A DNA stretch of 64,000 nucleotides from Georgenia sp. TF02-10. GTDB taxonomy: Bacteria; Actinomycetota; Actinomycetes; Actinomycetales; Actinomycetaceae. Where the stretch lies: the NCBI RefSeq assembly GCF_022759505.1, contig NZ_CP094289.1, positions 1,488,001 through 1,552,000 on the forward strand, read 5' to 3'. Under the pieces are notes generated by a model. It made no database searches, was not told where the DNA came from, and saw only the letters and a program-made list of their open reading frames with translations. A program made the position numbers and the translations under genes. This document shows, in pieces, positions 31,310 to 40,524 of this stretch; position 1 is the stretch's first letter; every line of letters begins with the position of its first letter.

Positions 31310-32116
31310 CCGCGCCGGTCTCCCCGGCCGCTGACAGGCGGGGCAGTAGAAGACCTGCCGCGGCCGGGGTGGTCCGGTCGTCCCGCGGACGACCGGGGTG
31401 CCGCACCGCGGGCACGGCCGGCGCTCCCGGCCGTGCACCTGACTCGTCCGCCGCAGGTCCCCGGTCGCCGTCGGCGTGCGGGCCGCCACCGAGCGGAGCA
31501 TGAGGCGGCGGGCGGTGCGCAGCAGGTCCGCCGCCTGCCCGCCGAGCTCCCCGGCGGGCGTCCAGGGCCAGAGCCGGTGCGCCCAGAGCGTCTCGGCGGT
31601 GTAGATGGTGCCCAGCCCCGCCACCACCCGCTGGTCCAGCAGCGCCTCGGCGACCGGCCGGGCCCCCTGGCCGCGGAGCCGCTCGGCGGCGGCGTCGGCG
31701 TCGAAGCCGGGGGCGAGCACGTCCGGGCCGAGGTGGCCGAGGAGCCGGTCCTCCTCGCTGGTCCGGACCAGGTCCATGAGCCCCAGGTCGATCCCGAGGC
31801 AGGTCCACGCCGGCGTCGCGAGGACCGCCCGGACCTGCGGGGACCGGTCGGCCCGGCACCGCCCGGCGGGCGCGAGGTCACCGGTGCGCAGCACCTGCCA
31901 GCGGCCCTCCATCCGCAGGTGGGTGTGCAGGGTGCGGCCGTCGGTGAGCCGGGTCAGCAGGTGCTTGCCGTGGGTCCCGTGCCCGCGCACGCCGACCCCG
32001 GCCAGGTCCGTGCCGCCGAGGTCGGGCCAGCGCAGCTCGCCGCGGACCAGGCGCTGGCCGGCCAGGGCCGCGTCCAGCCGGCGGGCCACCCGCAGCACGA
32101 TGTCCCCCTCAGGCAC
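31298..32116 (-). CDS. nei2: endonuclease VIII-like DNA glycosylase Nei2
   Basis: Removes oxidised pyrimidines from DNA. 272 aa. N-terminus MPEGDIVLRVARRLDAAL with catalytic Pro2/Glu3 and a conserved Lys in THGKHLL; HTHLRMEGRW; H2TH region VVAGLGTIYTAETLWAH; C-terminal zinc finger CPRCGTPV to YCPACQ. The GTG start overlaps the upstream MFS gene by 8 bases. It resembles mycobacterial Nei2 (MPEGDTVW). Being third in the arsR-MFS-nei2 unit may tie it to the same regulator, which would be unusual. Confidence 0.92.
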   Translation of the reverse strand: MPEGDIVLRVARRLDAALAGQRLVRGELRWPDLGGTDLAGVGVRGHGTHGKHLLTRLTDGRTLHTHLRMEGRWQVLRTGDLAPAGRCRADRSPQVRAVLATPAWTCLGIDLGLMDLVRTSEEDRLLGHLGPDVLAPGFDADAAAERLRGQGARPVAEALLDQRVVAGLGTIYTAETLWAHRLWPWTPAGELGGQAADLLRTARRLMLRSVAARTPTATGDLRRTSQVHGRERRPCPRCGTPVVRGTTGPPRPRQVFYCPACQRPGRPARPEP

Positions 32117-33353
32117 CGGCCGGCTCCGGGCGCCGGGCCTGCCGCCAGGCCGGCAGGTACAGCGGCGCGCCGAGGGCGAGGACGACGGCGGCGAGCGCCA
32201 TCGCGACCGGGACCGAGGCGCCGTCGGCCACCGCCGTCAGGACGACCAGCCCGAGCGAGCCGGCCGGCTGGCTGACCATCGAGTTCAGCGACAGCACGGT
32301 CGCCCGCTGCCCGGCCCCAACCTGCCGGTGCAGCAGCGTCATGTGCGCCGGGTTCGCCGCCCCGTGCACCACGTAGCACGCCAGGTAGGCGGTCACCACA
32401 CCCACCACCCCGCCGAGCAGCCCGATGCCCAGCACGGTCACCCCCTGCACGACCCGCAGCAGCGCGGCGGCCGGGGCCAGCCCCAGCCGGCGGCCCAGCC
32501 AGGGCAGCACCGTCGCCCCGGCCGCCGACGCCAGCCAGGCCGCCGAGCTCGCCGGGCCGGTGACCGCCGCGGCGGCCTGCGCCCCGTCGAGGACCTCGGC
32601 GAGCCGGACCGGGGTGAGGCTCTCGAAGGCGACCATCCCGAAGCCCCAGGTGAGCTCGACCGCGACCAGGGCGAGCAGCACCCGGTTGTGCCGCAGCAGC
32701 TTCACGCCGTCCAGGACCGCCCGGGGCGTCTGGCCGGCCGAGCGCCACACGGCCCGCAGCCCGGTGCTCGGCGGGGTCTCGGTCATGAGCGCAACGATGC
32801 CGACCAGGCCGAGCACCTGCAGGGCGAGGGCGGCCGCCACCGGCGCGGCGAGCGCGTCCACCGCTGGGAGCGGGTCCAGCGCGACGGCCCCGCCGCCGGC
32901 CAGCGCCCCGGCGGCGATGGCGACGCCGAGCACGACGCCCTGCAGGCTCAGCCCCTTCTCGATCGGTGCCGCCGGGTCGGCCGCGTGCACGGCGTCGACG
33001 TACCAGGCCTCCAGCGGGCCGCTGTCCAGCGCGCGGTGCACCCCCTTCAGCACCCCGACGGCGGCGAAGCCGGCGACGGTGTCGGCGGTGAGCAGGAGCG
33101 CGCAGGCGCCGGTGCCCACCGCGGCCGCCAGGAGCAGGACCCGGCGCCGGCCGACGGAGTCCGCCAGGCCGCCGGTCGGCAGCTCGAGGAGCAGGACGAC
33201 GACGCCCTGCAGCGAGGCCGTCAGGCCGACCTCGGTCAGGCTCAGCCCGCGGTCCAGCGGCAGCAGGACCATGACCGGGATGAGCAGGCCGACCGGCAGC
33301 CAGCGCAGCGCGGTCAGGACGAGGAACCGGCGGGTCGCCGCGGCGGCGGTCAC
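32109..33353 (-). CDS. MFS transporter
   Basis: 414-aa major facilitator superfamily protein with about 12 hydrophobic segments. The loop 2-3 motif A appears as GGLADSVGRRRVLLL (residues ~61-75), typical of drug/H+ antiporters. Substrate unknown. The GTG start overlaps the arsR-type regulator stop by 4 bases (GTGA), so it is translated from the same message and is the likely target of that regulator. Confidence 0.9.
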   Translation of the reverse strand: MTAAAATRRFLVLTALRWLPVGLLIPVMVLLPLDRGLSLTEVGLTASLQGVVVLLLELPTGGLADSVGRRRVLLLAAAVGTGACALLLTADTVAGFAAVGVLKGVHRALDSGPLEAWYVDAVHAADPAAPIEKGLSLQGVVLGVAIAAGALAGGGAVALDPLPAVDALAAPVAAALALQVLGLVGIVALMTETPPSTGLRAVWRSAGQTPRAVLDGVKLLRHNRVLLALVAVELTWGFGMVAFESLTPVRLAEVLDGAQAAAAVTGPASSAAWLASAAGATVLPWLGRRLGLAPAAALLRVVQGVTVLGIGLLGGVVGVVTAYLACYVVHGAANPAHMTLLHRQVGAGQRATVLSLNSMVSQPAGSLGLVVLTAVADGASVPVAMALAAVVLALGAPLYLPAWRQARRPEPAGA

Positions 33354-34027
33354 GGCGCGCCGCCGGCGGTGTCGGGATAGGTGTGCAGGTAGACGAAGAC
33401 CCGCCGGGCGCCGGGGGCAGCGGGGTCCTCGGCGCGGTACCGCTCGACCAGGGCGACGACCTCGGCCTGCAGGGCGGCCAGCCGGTCCGGGGGCAGGGTC
33501 ACCGCGAGGTCGGACACGCCGGCCACGTCCCGCCACGGCAGCGGCCACTCGTGCGCGACGGCGTGCCAGGCGGCGGCCCGCTCGGTGAACTGCCGGAAGT
33601 ACTCGTCCTTCAGCCACTCGGTGGCGGCCTCGGCGTCGGGGTCCCCGGCGACGTCGGTGAGGTGGAAGGAGTGCATCTCGTGCACCGCGCGCCACCACCG
33701 CTCCCGCCCGGTGCCGCCGCCGGTCTCCACCACCAGCCCGACGGCGGCGAGCTGGCGCAGGTGGTAGCTCGTCGCCCCGGTGTTGGTGCCCAGCCGCCGG
33801 GCCAGCGCCGTCGCCGTCGCCGGCCCGTCCAGCCGCAGCGCGCCGAGCAGCCGGGTGCGCAGCGGGTGGGCGAGCACCCGCAGGGCCTTGGCGTCCAGCC
33901 GGGTCCGGGCGAGGGCGTGGCTGGCGGCGGTGTCGCCGCCGCCGGCCGGGGCGGTGGGCTCGGCCGGCGTCCCGCCCGCGCTCGTGCGCCCGGCGGGTCC
34001 GGCGGGGGTGTCGTCGGGGACGGCCAT
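33350..34027 (-). CDS. ArsR-like winged-helix transcriptional regulator
   Basis: 225 aa. Winged-helix domain at ~40-115: LRVLAHPLRTRLLGAL, then ALARRLGTNTGATSYHLRQLAAVGLV, as in ArsR/HTH_20 regulators; no CxC metal motif is visible, so metal sensing is unlikely. The C-terminal half is a helical effector region (WLKDEYFRQFTERAAAWH). The ATG at 34027 follows TACTGT by 7 bases; a GTG at 34036 is less likely because it would lie inside that box. First gene of arsR-MFS-nei2. Confidence 0.85.
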   Translation of the reverse strand: MAVPDDTPAGPAGRTSAGGTPAEPTAPAGGGDTAASHALARTRLDAKALRVLAHPLRTRLLGALRLDGPATATALARRLGTNTGATSYHLRQLAAVGLVVETGGGTGRERWWRAVHEMHSFHLTDVAGDPDAEAATEWLKDEYFRQFTERAAAWHAVAHEWPLPWRDVAGVSDLAVTLPPDRLAALQAEVVALVERYRAEDPAAPGARRVFVYLHTYPDTAGGAP

Positions 34028-34032
34028 GGCAT

Positions 34033-34058
34033 GCACAGTAGTTGTGCACAGAAGTTGT
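34033..34058 (-). promoter_or_regulatory. tandem 13-bp operator repeat and -10 box of the arsR-type gene
   Basis: GCACAGTAGTTGT (34033-34045) is followed immediately by GCACAGAAGTTGT (34046-34058). On the minus strand the first copy contains TACTGT (34035-34040), the leaderless -10 of the regulator, 7 bases before its ATG. A repressor bound here would block its own promoter. The junction TGTGCACA is also palindromic. Confidence 0.75.
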
Positions 34059-34109
34059 GTAAAGAGTCTGCCGGGGGACCAGGTTGCGGCCGCCGGGCCA
34101 GTCAGGTCG

Positions 34110-34931
34110 TCAGGTCTCCTGGTCGTGGTCGCCGCGGACCCAGGCGATGTGCCGGTCGGCGGACCGGCGGACGGCGGCGCGGGCGCCGGCCGGGACGGTG
34201 CCGCCGAAGTTGCCGTAGAGCCGGTCGAAGGCGAGCGCCGTCACGGCGCCGGCCACCCGGTCCACCACGGCGGCGGAGAGCGGGATCTTGTTGGGGTAGC
34301 TGCGCATGAAGCCCACGGTCGCCCGGTCCGGGTTGGGCGCCACGGTGTCCCCGGAGAGCAGCACCCCGCGCCCGTCCGCCCCGGCCGGCCACAGGGCGAC
34401 GGCGCTGCCCGGGAAGTGCCCGCCGACCTGGTGCAGGGTGACGCCGGGCAGCGGACGGGCCACCGTGGCCCAGGTCCGCACGGCCCGGTCCGGGCGGGCG
34501 AGCCACCCGGCGTCGGCCTCGTTGACGAGGACCTCCGCCCCGCCCAGCGCGCGGCTCCACTCCACCTGCACGCCAAACATGTGTGGGTGGCTCACCGCGA
34601 CCGCGACAACCGGGCCGAGCGCGGTCACCGCCGCCACGACGTCGTCGTCGAGGTAGCCGGTGGGGTCCCACAGCAGGTTCCCGGCCGGGGTGCGCACGAG
34701 CAGGGCCTGCTGCCCGATGCCGACCTCGGGGGCGACGGTGATCCCGAACAGGTCCGGCTCGAGCTCGTGCACCTCGGCCCGGTGCCCGCCGGCCAGCTCG
34801 GCCAGGGTGGTCCACGCCTGGCCCGACGCCGGCACCCACTGGCGCTCGTCGGCGCAGATGCGGCATACCTCCGGGGGCTCCGAAGTGTCCGCGTGCTCGA
34901 CGGCGCAGGTGCGGCAGATCCAGACGGTCAT
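34110..34931 (-). CDS. metallo-beta-lactamase-fold protein with N-terminal zinc ribbon
   Basis: 273 aa. Cys6-x2-Cys9 and Cys23-x2-Cys26 at the N-terminus form a rubredoxin/zinc-ribbon-like knuckle. From ~45 on the fold is MBL-like: LLVRTPAGNLLWDPTGYLDDDVV, SHPHMFGVQVEW, QVGGHFPGSAV and LLSGDTV. The usual HxHxDH motif reads SHPHMFG, so two canonical metal ligands are missing, although the later His and Asp positions remain. Such SHPH proteins form a recognised hydrolase-like group; activity is unproven. The ATG overlaps the lhr stop by 4 bases. Confidence 0.85.
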   Translation of the reverse strand: MTVWICRTCAVEHADTSEPPEVCRICADERQWVPASGQAWTTLAELAGGHRAEVHELEPDLFGITVAPEVGIGQQALLVRTPAGNLLWDPTGYLDDDVVAAVTALGPVVAVAVSHPHMFGVQVEWSRALGGAEVLVNEADAGWLARPDRAVRTWATVARPLPGVTLHQVGGHFPGSAVALWPAGADGRGVLLSGDTVAPNPDRATVGFMRSYPNKIPLSAAVVDRVAGAVTALAFDRLYGNFGGTVPAGARAAVRRSADRHIAWVRGDHDQET

Positions 34932-37900
34932 GGGGCGATGCTGCCACGGGCGCCGACCGGCGCGGCGCGCAGCCGCAGCCCGCGCGGCGTCGGTCCGAAG
35001 CCGGCCGCCCGCAGCACCCCGCCGAGCGGGTCGGCACTGTCCAGCGCCGGGGCACCGTCGATCCGGCGCACCGTCAACGGCCCGAGCGCCCCGCTGGCGG
35101 CCACCGTGGCCAGCGCCGCGGCCGCCGGGGCGAGCAGGGACTCGGCCCGGGTGAAGGACAGCAGCGTCCGGCCGCCCCGCTCCACGTACAGCACCAGGGC
35201 GCCGTCGACCAGGACGACGACGGCGCCGGCCTTGCGGCCGGGCCGGTGGCCCTCCCCGGCCACTGCGGGCGGCCAGCCCAGGGCCGCCCCATAGGCGTTG
35301 GCCGGGTCGGTCGCCGCCAGCAGGTCCACCCGGGGACCGCCGGGGGAGTGGGGGGCCGCACCGGGGGCGGGGTAGCGGGCGCCGCCGGGCCCGGCGGGTC
35401 CGGGTGACGGCCCGGCCCCGTCGGGCCAGCCGTCCGGGCTCCACGTCCCGTCGTCCAGGTCGGCACTGCCGCCGGCCGGGCCGGCCGCACCGATCTCGGC
35501 GCCGTCGTCAACCGGCCCCCGGGCGCTCAGCGCCGCCGCGTCCGCCCGCAGCCGGTCGACCACCTCGGGGAGGGCGAACTGGGCCCCGCCGAGGCCCTCG
35601 ACCAGGTACCCGCGGCGGACCTGGCCGGACTCCTCCAGCCGGCGCAGCACCTGGTAGGCGGCCCCGAACCCGCCGGGCAGGTCCTCCAGCCCGGCGGCGC
35701 CGCGGACCAGCACCCCGTGCCGCTCGAGCAGGGCCGCCGTCGCCGCCGTCACCCGCTGCGTCCGGGCTTCGGTGTCGGCGGCCAGCGCCGCGGCCGCCGC
35801 CGGGTCCAGGCCGGGGCGGACGAGGGACCACCGGCCCACGGCCGCGGGCAGGTTCACCGCGGCACGCGGCCGGGCCCCGGCGAGGGCCGGCCGGGACAGG
35901 GCGGCCCGGCGCAGCCCGGCGCCGGGGCGGGTGGAGCGCGGCCGCGCCGCCGCGGGGCGGGTGGCGTGGGTGGGCCGCCCCCCGCCCAGGCGGGCCCGGA
36001 CCGGGGCGAGGGTGTCGTTGGTGACCCAGCCGGCCCAGACCAGGTCCCACAGCGCCTGCAGCACCTGCTCGACGTCGGCCGGCCCGGCGGGGGCGTCACC
36101 GGCATCGCCCGGGGCGGGGGGCGTGCCGCCCCCAACATCCCCCGGGCCGCCGTCGGGCACGAGCTCGCGGAAGAACCGGCCGCCGCCGGCCAGCGCGCCG
36201 AGCAGGTGGCGGTGCAGCCCGGAGCGCACCGCGGCGGCGTCGGGCAGCGGGGCCAGCTCGGCCACCGCGTCGGCCGGCAGCAGGGTGAGGACCCCGTCCA
36301 CCCCGGGCAGGGCGCCGCCGCCGACCCAGACCACCTCCCCCGAGCTGGTGAGCTCGTCGAGCAGCCCCGGCTGGTACCCGGCCACCCGGGCCGGCAGCAG
36401 CAGCGACTCCAGCGCGGAGGCGGGCACGAGCGCGCCGGCGAGCTGGTCCACCACGGTGAGCACCCCGTCCGGGCCGCGCAGGTCCGGCCGGGCGCCCACA
36501 GGGGCGACGTGCTGCCAGCGCGGGGTGAAGACCCCGAGGGTGCGGGCCGGGACCGGCTCGACCTCCCGGCGCAGGTGCGCCAGGGACCGGCGCCGGACCC
36601 GGCGCAGCACCTCGGCGTCGCAGAGCTGGGGGCCGCCGTCGTCCGGGGTGAGCCGGCCCTGGACCAGCGCCCCGGCGTGGACCAGCGCGGCCAGCACCGC
36701 CTGCACCGCGCCGGGCGCCAGCCCGAACCGGGCGGCGACGTCGGCCGGGCGGAACGGGCCGTGCGTGCGGGCGTGCCGGCGGACCAGGTCGGCCAGCGGG
36801 TCGGGCACCGGCGCCAGGACGGCCTCGGGCAGCCCGACCGGCAGGGCGGTGCCCAGGGCGTCGCGCAGCCGGGCGGCGTCCTCCACCACCGCCCACTGCT
36901 CCGTCCCGGCCACCCGGACCGCCATCACCCGGCGCTGGGCGGCGAGGTCCGCCAGCCAGCTGCCCACCGCTGCCGGGTCGCTCGCCCGCGCGGCCAGGTC
37001 GGCCGCCGGCAGCGGGCCGAGCCGGCGGACCAGGTCGACCAGACCCTCGGCGTCCCGGGCGCGGCTGGCGGGGGTACGCAGCCCCACCTCCTCGGCCACC
37101 TCGGCGACGGCGGCCGGGTCCAGCAGGTCGGCCAGGTCCCCCAGGTCGGTGCCGACGAGCTCGGCGAGCATCGCCGGGTCCAGGGTCAGGGCGGCGGCGC
37201 GCCGCTCGGCCAGCGGGGCGTCGCCGTCGTAGAGGAACTGGGCGACGTACCCCATCAGCAGGGAGCGGGCGAACGGCGACGGCGCCTGGGTGGCGACCTC
37301 CACCACCGCCACCTCCCGGGCGGCCACCCGGCGCATGAGGTCGGTCAGGGCCGGGACGTCGAAGTCGTCCTGCAGGCACTCGCGCACCGCCTCCAGCACG
37401 ATCGGGAAGTCCTGGTGCTGGGCGGCGACGCCGAGGAGCTGGGCGGCCCGGTGGCGCTGCTGCCACAGCGGCTGGCGCCGGTCCGGGCGCCGCCGGGGCA
37501 GCAGCAGCGCCCGGGCCGCCGCCTCCCGGAACCGGGCCGCGAAGTGCGCGGACCCGGTCAGGGCCGCGGCGACGGCGCCGGTCACGTCCCCGGGGTCCAG
37601 GAGCAGGTCGGCGGCCTCGACCGGCGCCCCCTCGGTGTCGGTGCCGGGCAGCCGCAGCACGATGCCGTCGTCGCTCGGGGCGGCGTTGACGTCCATCCCG
37701 GTGGCCTCGCCCAGCCGGGCGGCGAGGACCATCGCCCACGGGGCGTGCACCCGGGCGCCGTAGGGGGAGTGCAGGACGAGGCGCCAGTCGCCCAGCTCGT
37801 CCCGGAAGCGCTCCACCACCAGGGTGTTGTCGTCCGGGAGGTAGCCGGTGGCGGCGCGCTGCTCGGTGAGGTAGGCGACGGCGTTGTCGGTGGCCCAGCC

Positions 37901-40036
37901 GTCCAGCCCGGCGCCGGCCAGGCGGGCCGCGGCGCCGCCGTCGTCCAGATGCGCGGCGAGCTCGCGGGTGGTGGCGCCCAGCGCCCGGCCCAGCTCGGCG
38001 GGCCGGCCGGGGCTGTCCCCCTTCCAGAACGGCAGCCGCCCGGGCTGGCCCGGGGCGGGGGAGACGAGCACCCGGTCCGGGGTGATCTCCTCGATCCGCC
38101 AGGTGCTGGTGCCCAGGGTGAAGGTGTCCCCGACCCGGGACTCGTAGACCATCTCCTCGTCCAGCTCCCCGACCCGCCGGCCGGCGCCGCGGGCCCCGGC
38201 GGTGACCGCGGCGTCCTCGCCGCCCGCGAGGTAGACCCCGTACAGCCCCCGGTCCGGGATGGTGCCGCCGGAGGTCACCGCCAGGCGCAGCGCGCCGGGC
38301 CGGGCGCGCAGGGTCCCGGCGCCCCGGTCCCACACGATCCGCGGGCGCAGCTCGGCGAAGTCCTCGCTCGGGTAGCGCCCGGCGAGCATGTCCAGCACGG
38401 CGGTCAGCGACCGCTCGCCCAGCCCGGCGAACGGCGTCGCCCGGCGGACCAGCGCGGCCAGGTCCGCCACCGCCAGGTCCTCCATCGCGAGCATCGCGAC
38501 GACCTGCTGGGCCAGGACGTCCAGCGGGTTGGCCGGGACCCGGACCTCCTCGATCAGCCCGGCGCGGGAGCGCTCGGCGGTGACCGTGGCCGGCAGCAGC
38601 TCCCCGCGGTAGGTCGGCAGCACCACCCCGTGCGAGCGGGCGCCCACCTGGTGCCCGGCACGGCCGACCCGCTGCAGCGTCGAGGCCACCGACGGCGGCG
38701 CCCCGACCTGGACCACGAGGTCGACGGCGCCCATGTCGATCCCCAGCTCGAGGGAGGAGGTGGCGACGACGGCCCGCAGCTGCCCGCTCTTGAGGGCGGA
38801 CTCGGTGCGCACCCGCTCCTCCCGGCTCATCGAGCCGTGGTGGGCGCGGGCGACCGCCTCGGCGGGCAGCGCGGTGCCGGACTGCCCGGGGGCCTGCGCC
38901 GGCCACGCCGCGCCGTCGTCGAGGACGGCGACGGCGCCGCCCTGCCGGGCCGCGAAGGCCTCGTTGATCCGGGCGGTCAGCCGCTCGGCGGCGCGCCGGG
39001 AGTTGGTGAAGACCAGGGTGGAGCGGTGCGCGGCGAGCAGGTCGACCACCCGCTCGGTCACGTGCGGCCACACCGACGGGCCGCGCTGGTCCGGCGGCGC
39101 CCCGGCGGCGTCGCCGGACAGGTCGGGGCTGGCCGCGAGGTCCGGCCCGGCGGCGCCGTCCGGCCCGGCACCGGCACCGTCTCCGGCGCCGTCCGCTCCG
39201 ACGCCGTCCGGCCCGGCGCCGTTTGCCCCGGCGTCGTCGGCGGGCAGGTCCGGCCCGGCCGCCGGGCCCCGGCGCGGCAGCGGGGTGGCGGCCGGGTCGG
39301 TCAGGTCCGCCACCGGGACGACGACGTCGATCGCGAGGTCCTTGGCCGCCGCCGGCTCCACCACCCGGACCGGCCGGCCGCCGTCGGCAACCGGCCGCTG
39401 CCCGGCGAGGTAGGACGCCACCGCCGGCACCGGCCGGACGGTGGCGGACAGCCCGACCCGCTGGGCCGGGGCGGGCAGCAGGGCGTCGAGCCGCTCGAGG
39501 GACAGGGCGAGGTGCGCCCCGCGCTTGGTGCCGGCCAGGGCGTGGATCTCGTCGACGATGACGGTGCCCACCCCGCGCAGGCCGGCCCGGGCGGCCGAGG
39601 TGAGGACGAGGTAGAGGGACTCGGGGGTGGTGATCAGGATGTCCGGCGGGTGCGCGGCCAGCCGGCGCCGCTCGCTCGCCGGGGTGTCCCCGGTGCGCAC
39701 CCCCACTCGCAGGCCGGGCACCGGCGTGCCGAGCCGGTCCGCGGCGCGGGTGATGCCCACGAGCGGGGAGCGGAGGTTGCGCTCGACGTCCGCGGCGAGG
39801 GCCTTGAGCGGGGAGACGTAGAGCACCCGGCACCGCTCGGCGTCCGGCGGCAGCGGGGCGGTGAGCATCTGGTCCACGGCCCACAGGAACGCCGCGAGGG
39901 TCTTGCCCGACCCGGTCGGGGCGACGACCAGGGCGTGCTCGCCGGAGGCGATCGCGTCCCACGCGCCCTCCTGGGCCGGCGTCGGCGCGGCGAAGGCGCC
40001 GGCGAACCACGCGCGGGTGGGCTCGGAGAACTGCAC
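34928..40036 (-). CDS. lhr: Lhr family ATP-dependent DNA helicase
   Basis: Large superfamily 2 helicase; the mycobacterial homologue is a 3'-5' ssDNA translocase induced by DNA damage. 1702 aa against about 1500 in mycobacteria. RecA1: Walker A APTGSGKT (Lys45), DEIH (162-165), LSATVRP. A Gly/Ala/Asp-rich insert of ~70 residues (about 250-325) separates RecA1 from RecA2, which holds VFTNSRRAAERL, SSLELGIDMG and QRVGRAGHQVG. Then come the winged-helix, beta-barrel and long C-terminal Lhr domains, with further Gly/Pro-rich insertions near 1320 and 1590. GTG start 6 bases after CACAAT on the minus strand. The MBL gene overlaps its stop. Confidence 0.95.
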   Translation of the reverse strand: MQFSEPTRAWFAGAFAAPTPAQEGAWDAIASGEHALVVAPTGSGKTLAAFLWAVDQMLTAPLPPDAERCRVLYVSPLKALAADVERNLRSPLVGITRAADRLGTPVPGLRVGVRTGDTPASERRRLAAHPPDILITTPESLYLVLTSAARAGLRGVGTVIVDEIHALAGTKRGAHLALSLERLDALLPAPAQRVGLSATVRPVPAVASYLAGQRPVADGGRPVRVVEPAAAKDLAIDVVVPVADLTDPAATPLPRRGPAAGPDLPADDAGANGAGPDGVGADGAGDGAGAGPDGAAGPDLAASPDLSGDAAGAPPDQRGPSVWPHVTERVVDLLAAHRSTLVFTNSRRAAERLTARINEAFAARQGGAVAVLDDGAAWPAQAPGQSGTALPAEAVARAHHGSMSREERVRTESALKSGQLRAVVATSSLELGIDMGAVDLVVQVGAPPSVASTLQRVGRAGHQVGARSHGVVLPTYRGELLPATVTAERSRAGLIEEVRVPANPLDVLAQQVVAMLAMEDLAVADLAALVRRATPFAGLGERSLTAVLDMLAGRYPSEDFAELRPRIVWDRGAGTLRARPGALRLAVTSGGTIPDRGLYGVYLAGGEDAAVTAGARGAGRRVGELDEEMVYESRVGDTFTLGTSTWRIEEITPDRVLVSPAPGQPGRLPFWKGDSPGRPAELGRALGATTRELAAHLDDGGAAARLAGAGLDGWATDNAVAYLTEQRAATGYLPDDNTLVVERFRDELGDWRLVLHSPYGARVHAPWAMVLAARLGEATGMDVNAAPSDDGIVLRLPGTDTEGAPVEAADLLLDPGDVTGAVAAALTGSAHFAARFREAAARALLLPRRRPDRRQPLWQQRHRAAQLLGVAAQHQDFPIVLEAVRECLQDDFDVPALTDLMRRVAAREVAVVEVATQAPSPFARSLLMGYVAQFLYDGDAPLAERRAAALTLDPAMLAELVGTDLGDLADLLDPAAVAEVAEEVGLRTPASRARDAEGLVDLVRRLGPLPAADLAARASDPAAVGSWLADLAAQRRVMAVRVAGTEQWAVVEDAARLRDALGTALPVGLPEAVLAPVPDPLADLVRRHARTHGPFRPADVAARFGLAPGAVQAVLAALVHAGALVQGRLTPDDGGPQLCDAEVLRRVRRRSLAHLRREVEPVPARTLGVFTPRWQHVAPVGARPDLRGPDGVLTVVDQLAGALVPASALESLLLPARVAGYQPGLLDELTSSGEVVWVGGGALPGVDGVLTLLPADAVAELAPLPDAAAVRSGLHRHLLGALAGGGRFFRELVPDGGPGDVGGGTPPAPGDAGDAPAGPADVEQVLQALWDLVWAGWVTNDTLAPVRARLGGGRPTHATRPAAARPRSTRPGAGLRRAALSRPALAGARPRAAVNLPAAVGRWSLVRPGLDPAAAAALAADTEARTQRVTAATAALLERHGVLVRGAAGLEDLPGGFGAAYQVLRRLEESGQVRRGYLVEGLGGAQFALPEVVDRLRADAAALSARGPVDDGAEIGAAGPAGGSADLDDGTWSPDGWPDGAGPSPGPAGPGGARYPAPGAAPHSPGGPRVDLLAATDPANAYGAALGWPPAVAGEGHRPGRKAGAVVVLVDGALVLYVERGGRTLLSFTRAESLLAPAAAALATVAASGALGPLTVRRIDGAPALDSADPLGGVLRAAGFGPTPRGLRLRAAPVGARGSIAP

Positions 40037-40042
40037 CCGGCC

Positions 40043-40048
40043 ATTGTG
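40043..40048 (-). promoter_or_regulatory. -10-like CACAAT of lhr
   Basis: On the minus strand CACAAT ends 6 bases before the GTG at 40036, the spacing seen at the leaderless genes here, but with C for T at the first position. No SOS box was found upstream. Confidence 0.4.
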
Positions 40049-40166
40049 CCGCCGGGGACCGACGCGCCGCGGCCGGCCGACGGCGGGCTGCGCGGGGCCG
40101 ACGGAGCGGGGCTGGCCGCGGGGAGCACGGGCCCCGCCGCGGCCGCCTGGGTGGCACGCTGGTGGG

Positions 40167-40400
40167 GTGAAGCACTCGGAGTTCTGGCGGGTCGTGGAGG
40201 AGACGTTCGGCCCCGGCTACGGCAGGTCCCTCGCCGAGGACCTCGTGCTGCCCGGCGTCGGCGGCCGGAGCGCGACGGCCGCGCTGGACGCCGGGGTGCC
40301 GCCGCGGCAGGTGTGGGACGCCCTGTGCGACGAGATGGACCTCGACGAGCAGGTCCGGTGGCGCTACCGGCAGGACCCCAAGGACCGGCGGCGCAGGTAG
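40167..40400 (+). CDS. DUF3046 protein
   Basis: 77-aa acidic/basic small protein of unknown function found next to recA across Actinobacteria. The family pattern is clear: MKHSEFWRVVEETFG-GYGRSLAEDLVL, then GVPPRQVWDALCDEMDL and a final RWRYRQDPK. The GTG at 40167 is 6 bases after CACGCT (a weak -10 form). The stop is 298 bases before recA. Confidence 0.9.
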   Translation: MKHSEFWRVVEETFGPGYGRSLAEDLVLPGVGGRSATAALDAGVPPRQVWDALCDEMDLDEQVRWRYRQDPKDRRRR

Positions 40401-40509
40401 GGCACAGGTAGCACGAGGCCTGCCGGGCCGGCGCCGGGGTCCCGCGCCGCCGCCGGATCGGGTCGGTGGCGACGGCGGCCCCGGGCGCCGGCGTGTCGGC
40501 CCGGCCGTC

Positions 40510-40521
40510 GAACGTCCGTTC
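40510..40521. promoter_or_regulatory. SOS box (LexA operator) of recA
   Basis: GAACGTCCGTTC is a perfect GAAC-N4-GTTC site, the LexA box of Gram-positive bacteria and actinobacteria. It ends 3 bases before the recA -10 box TAGGCT, so LexA would block RNA polymerase. Confidence 0.9.
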
Positions 40522-40524
40522 CCG

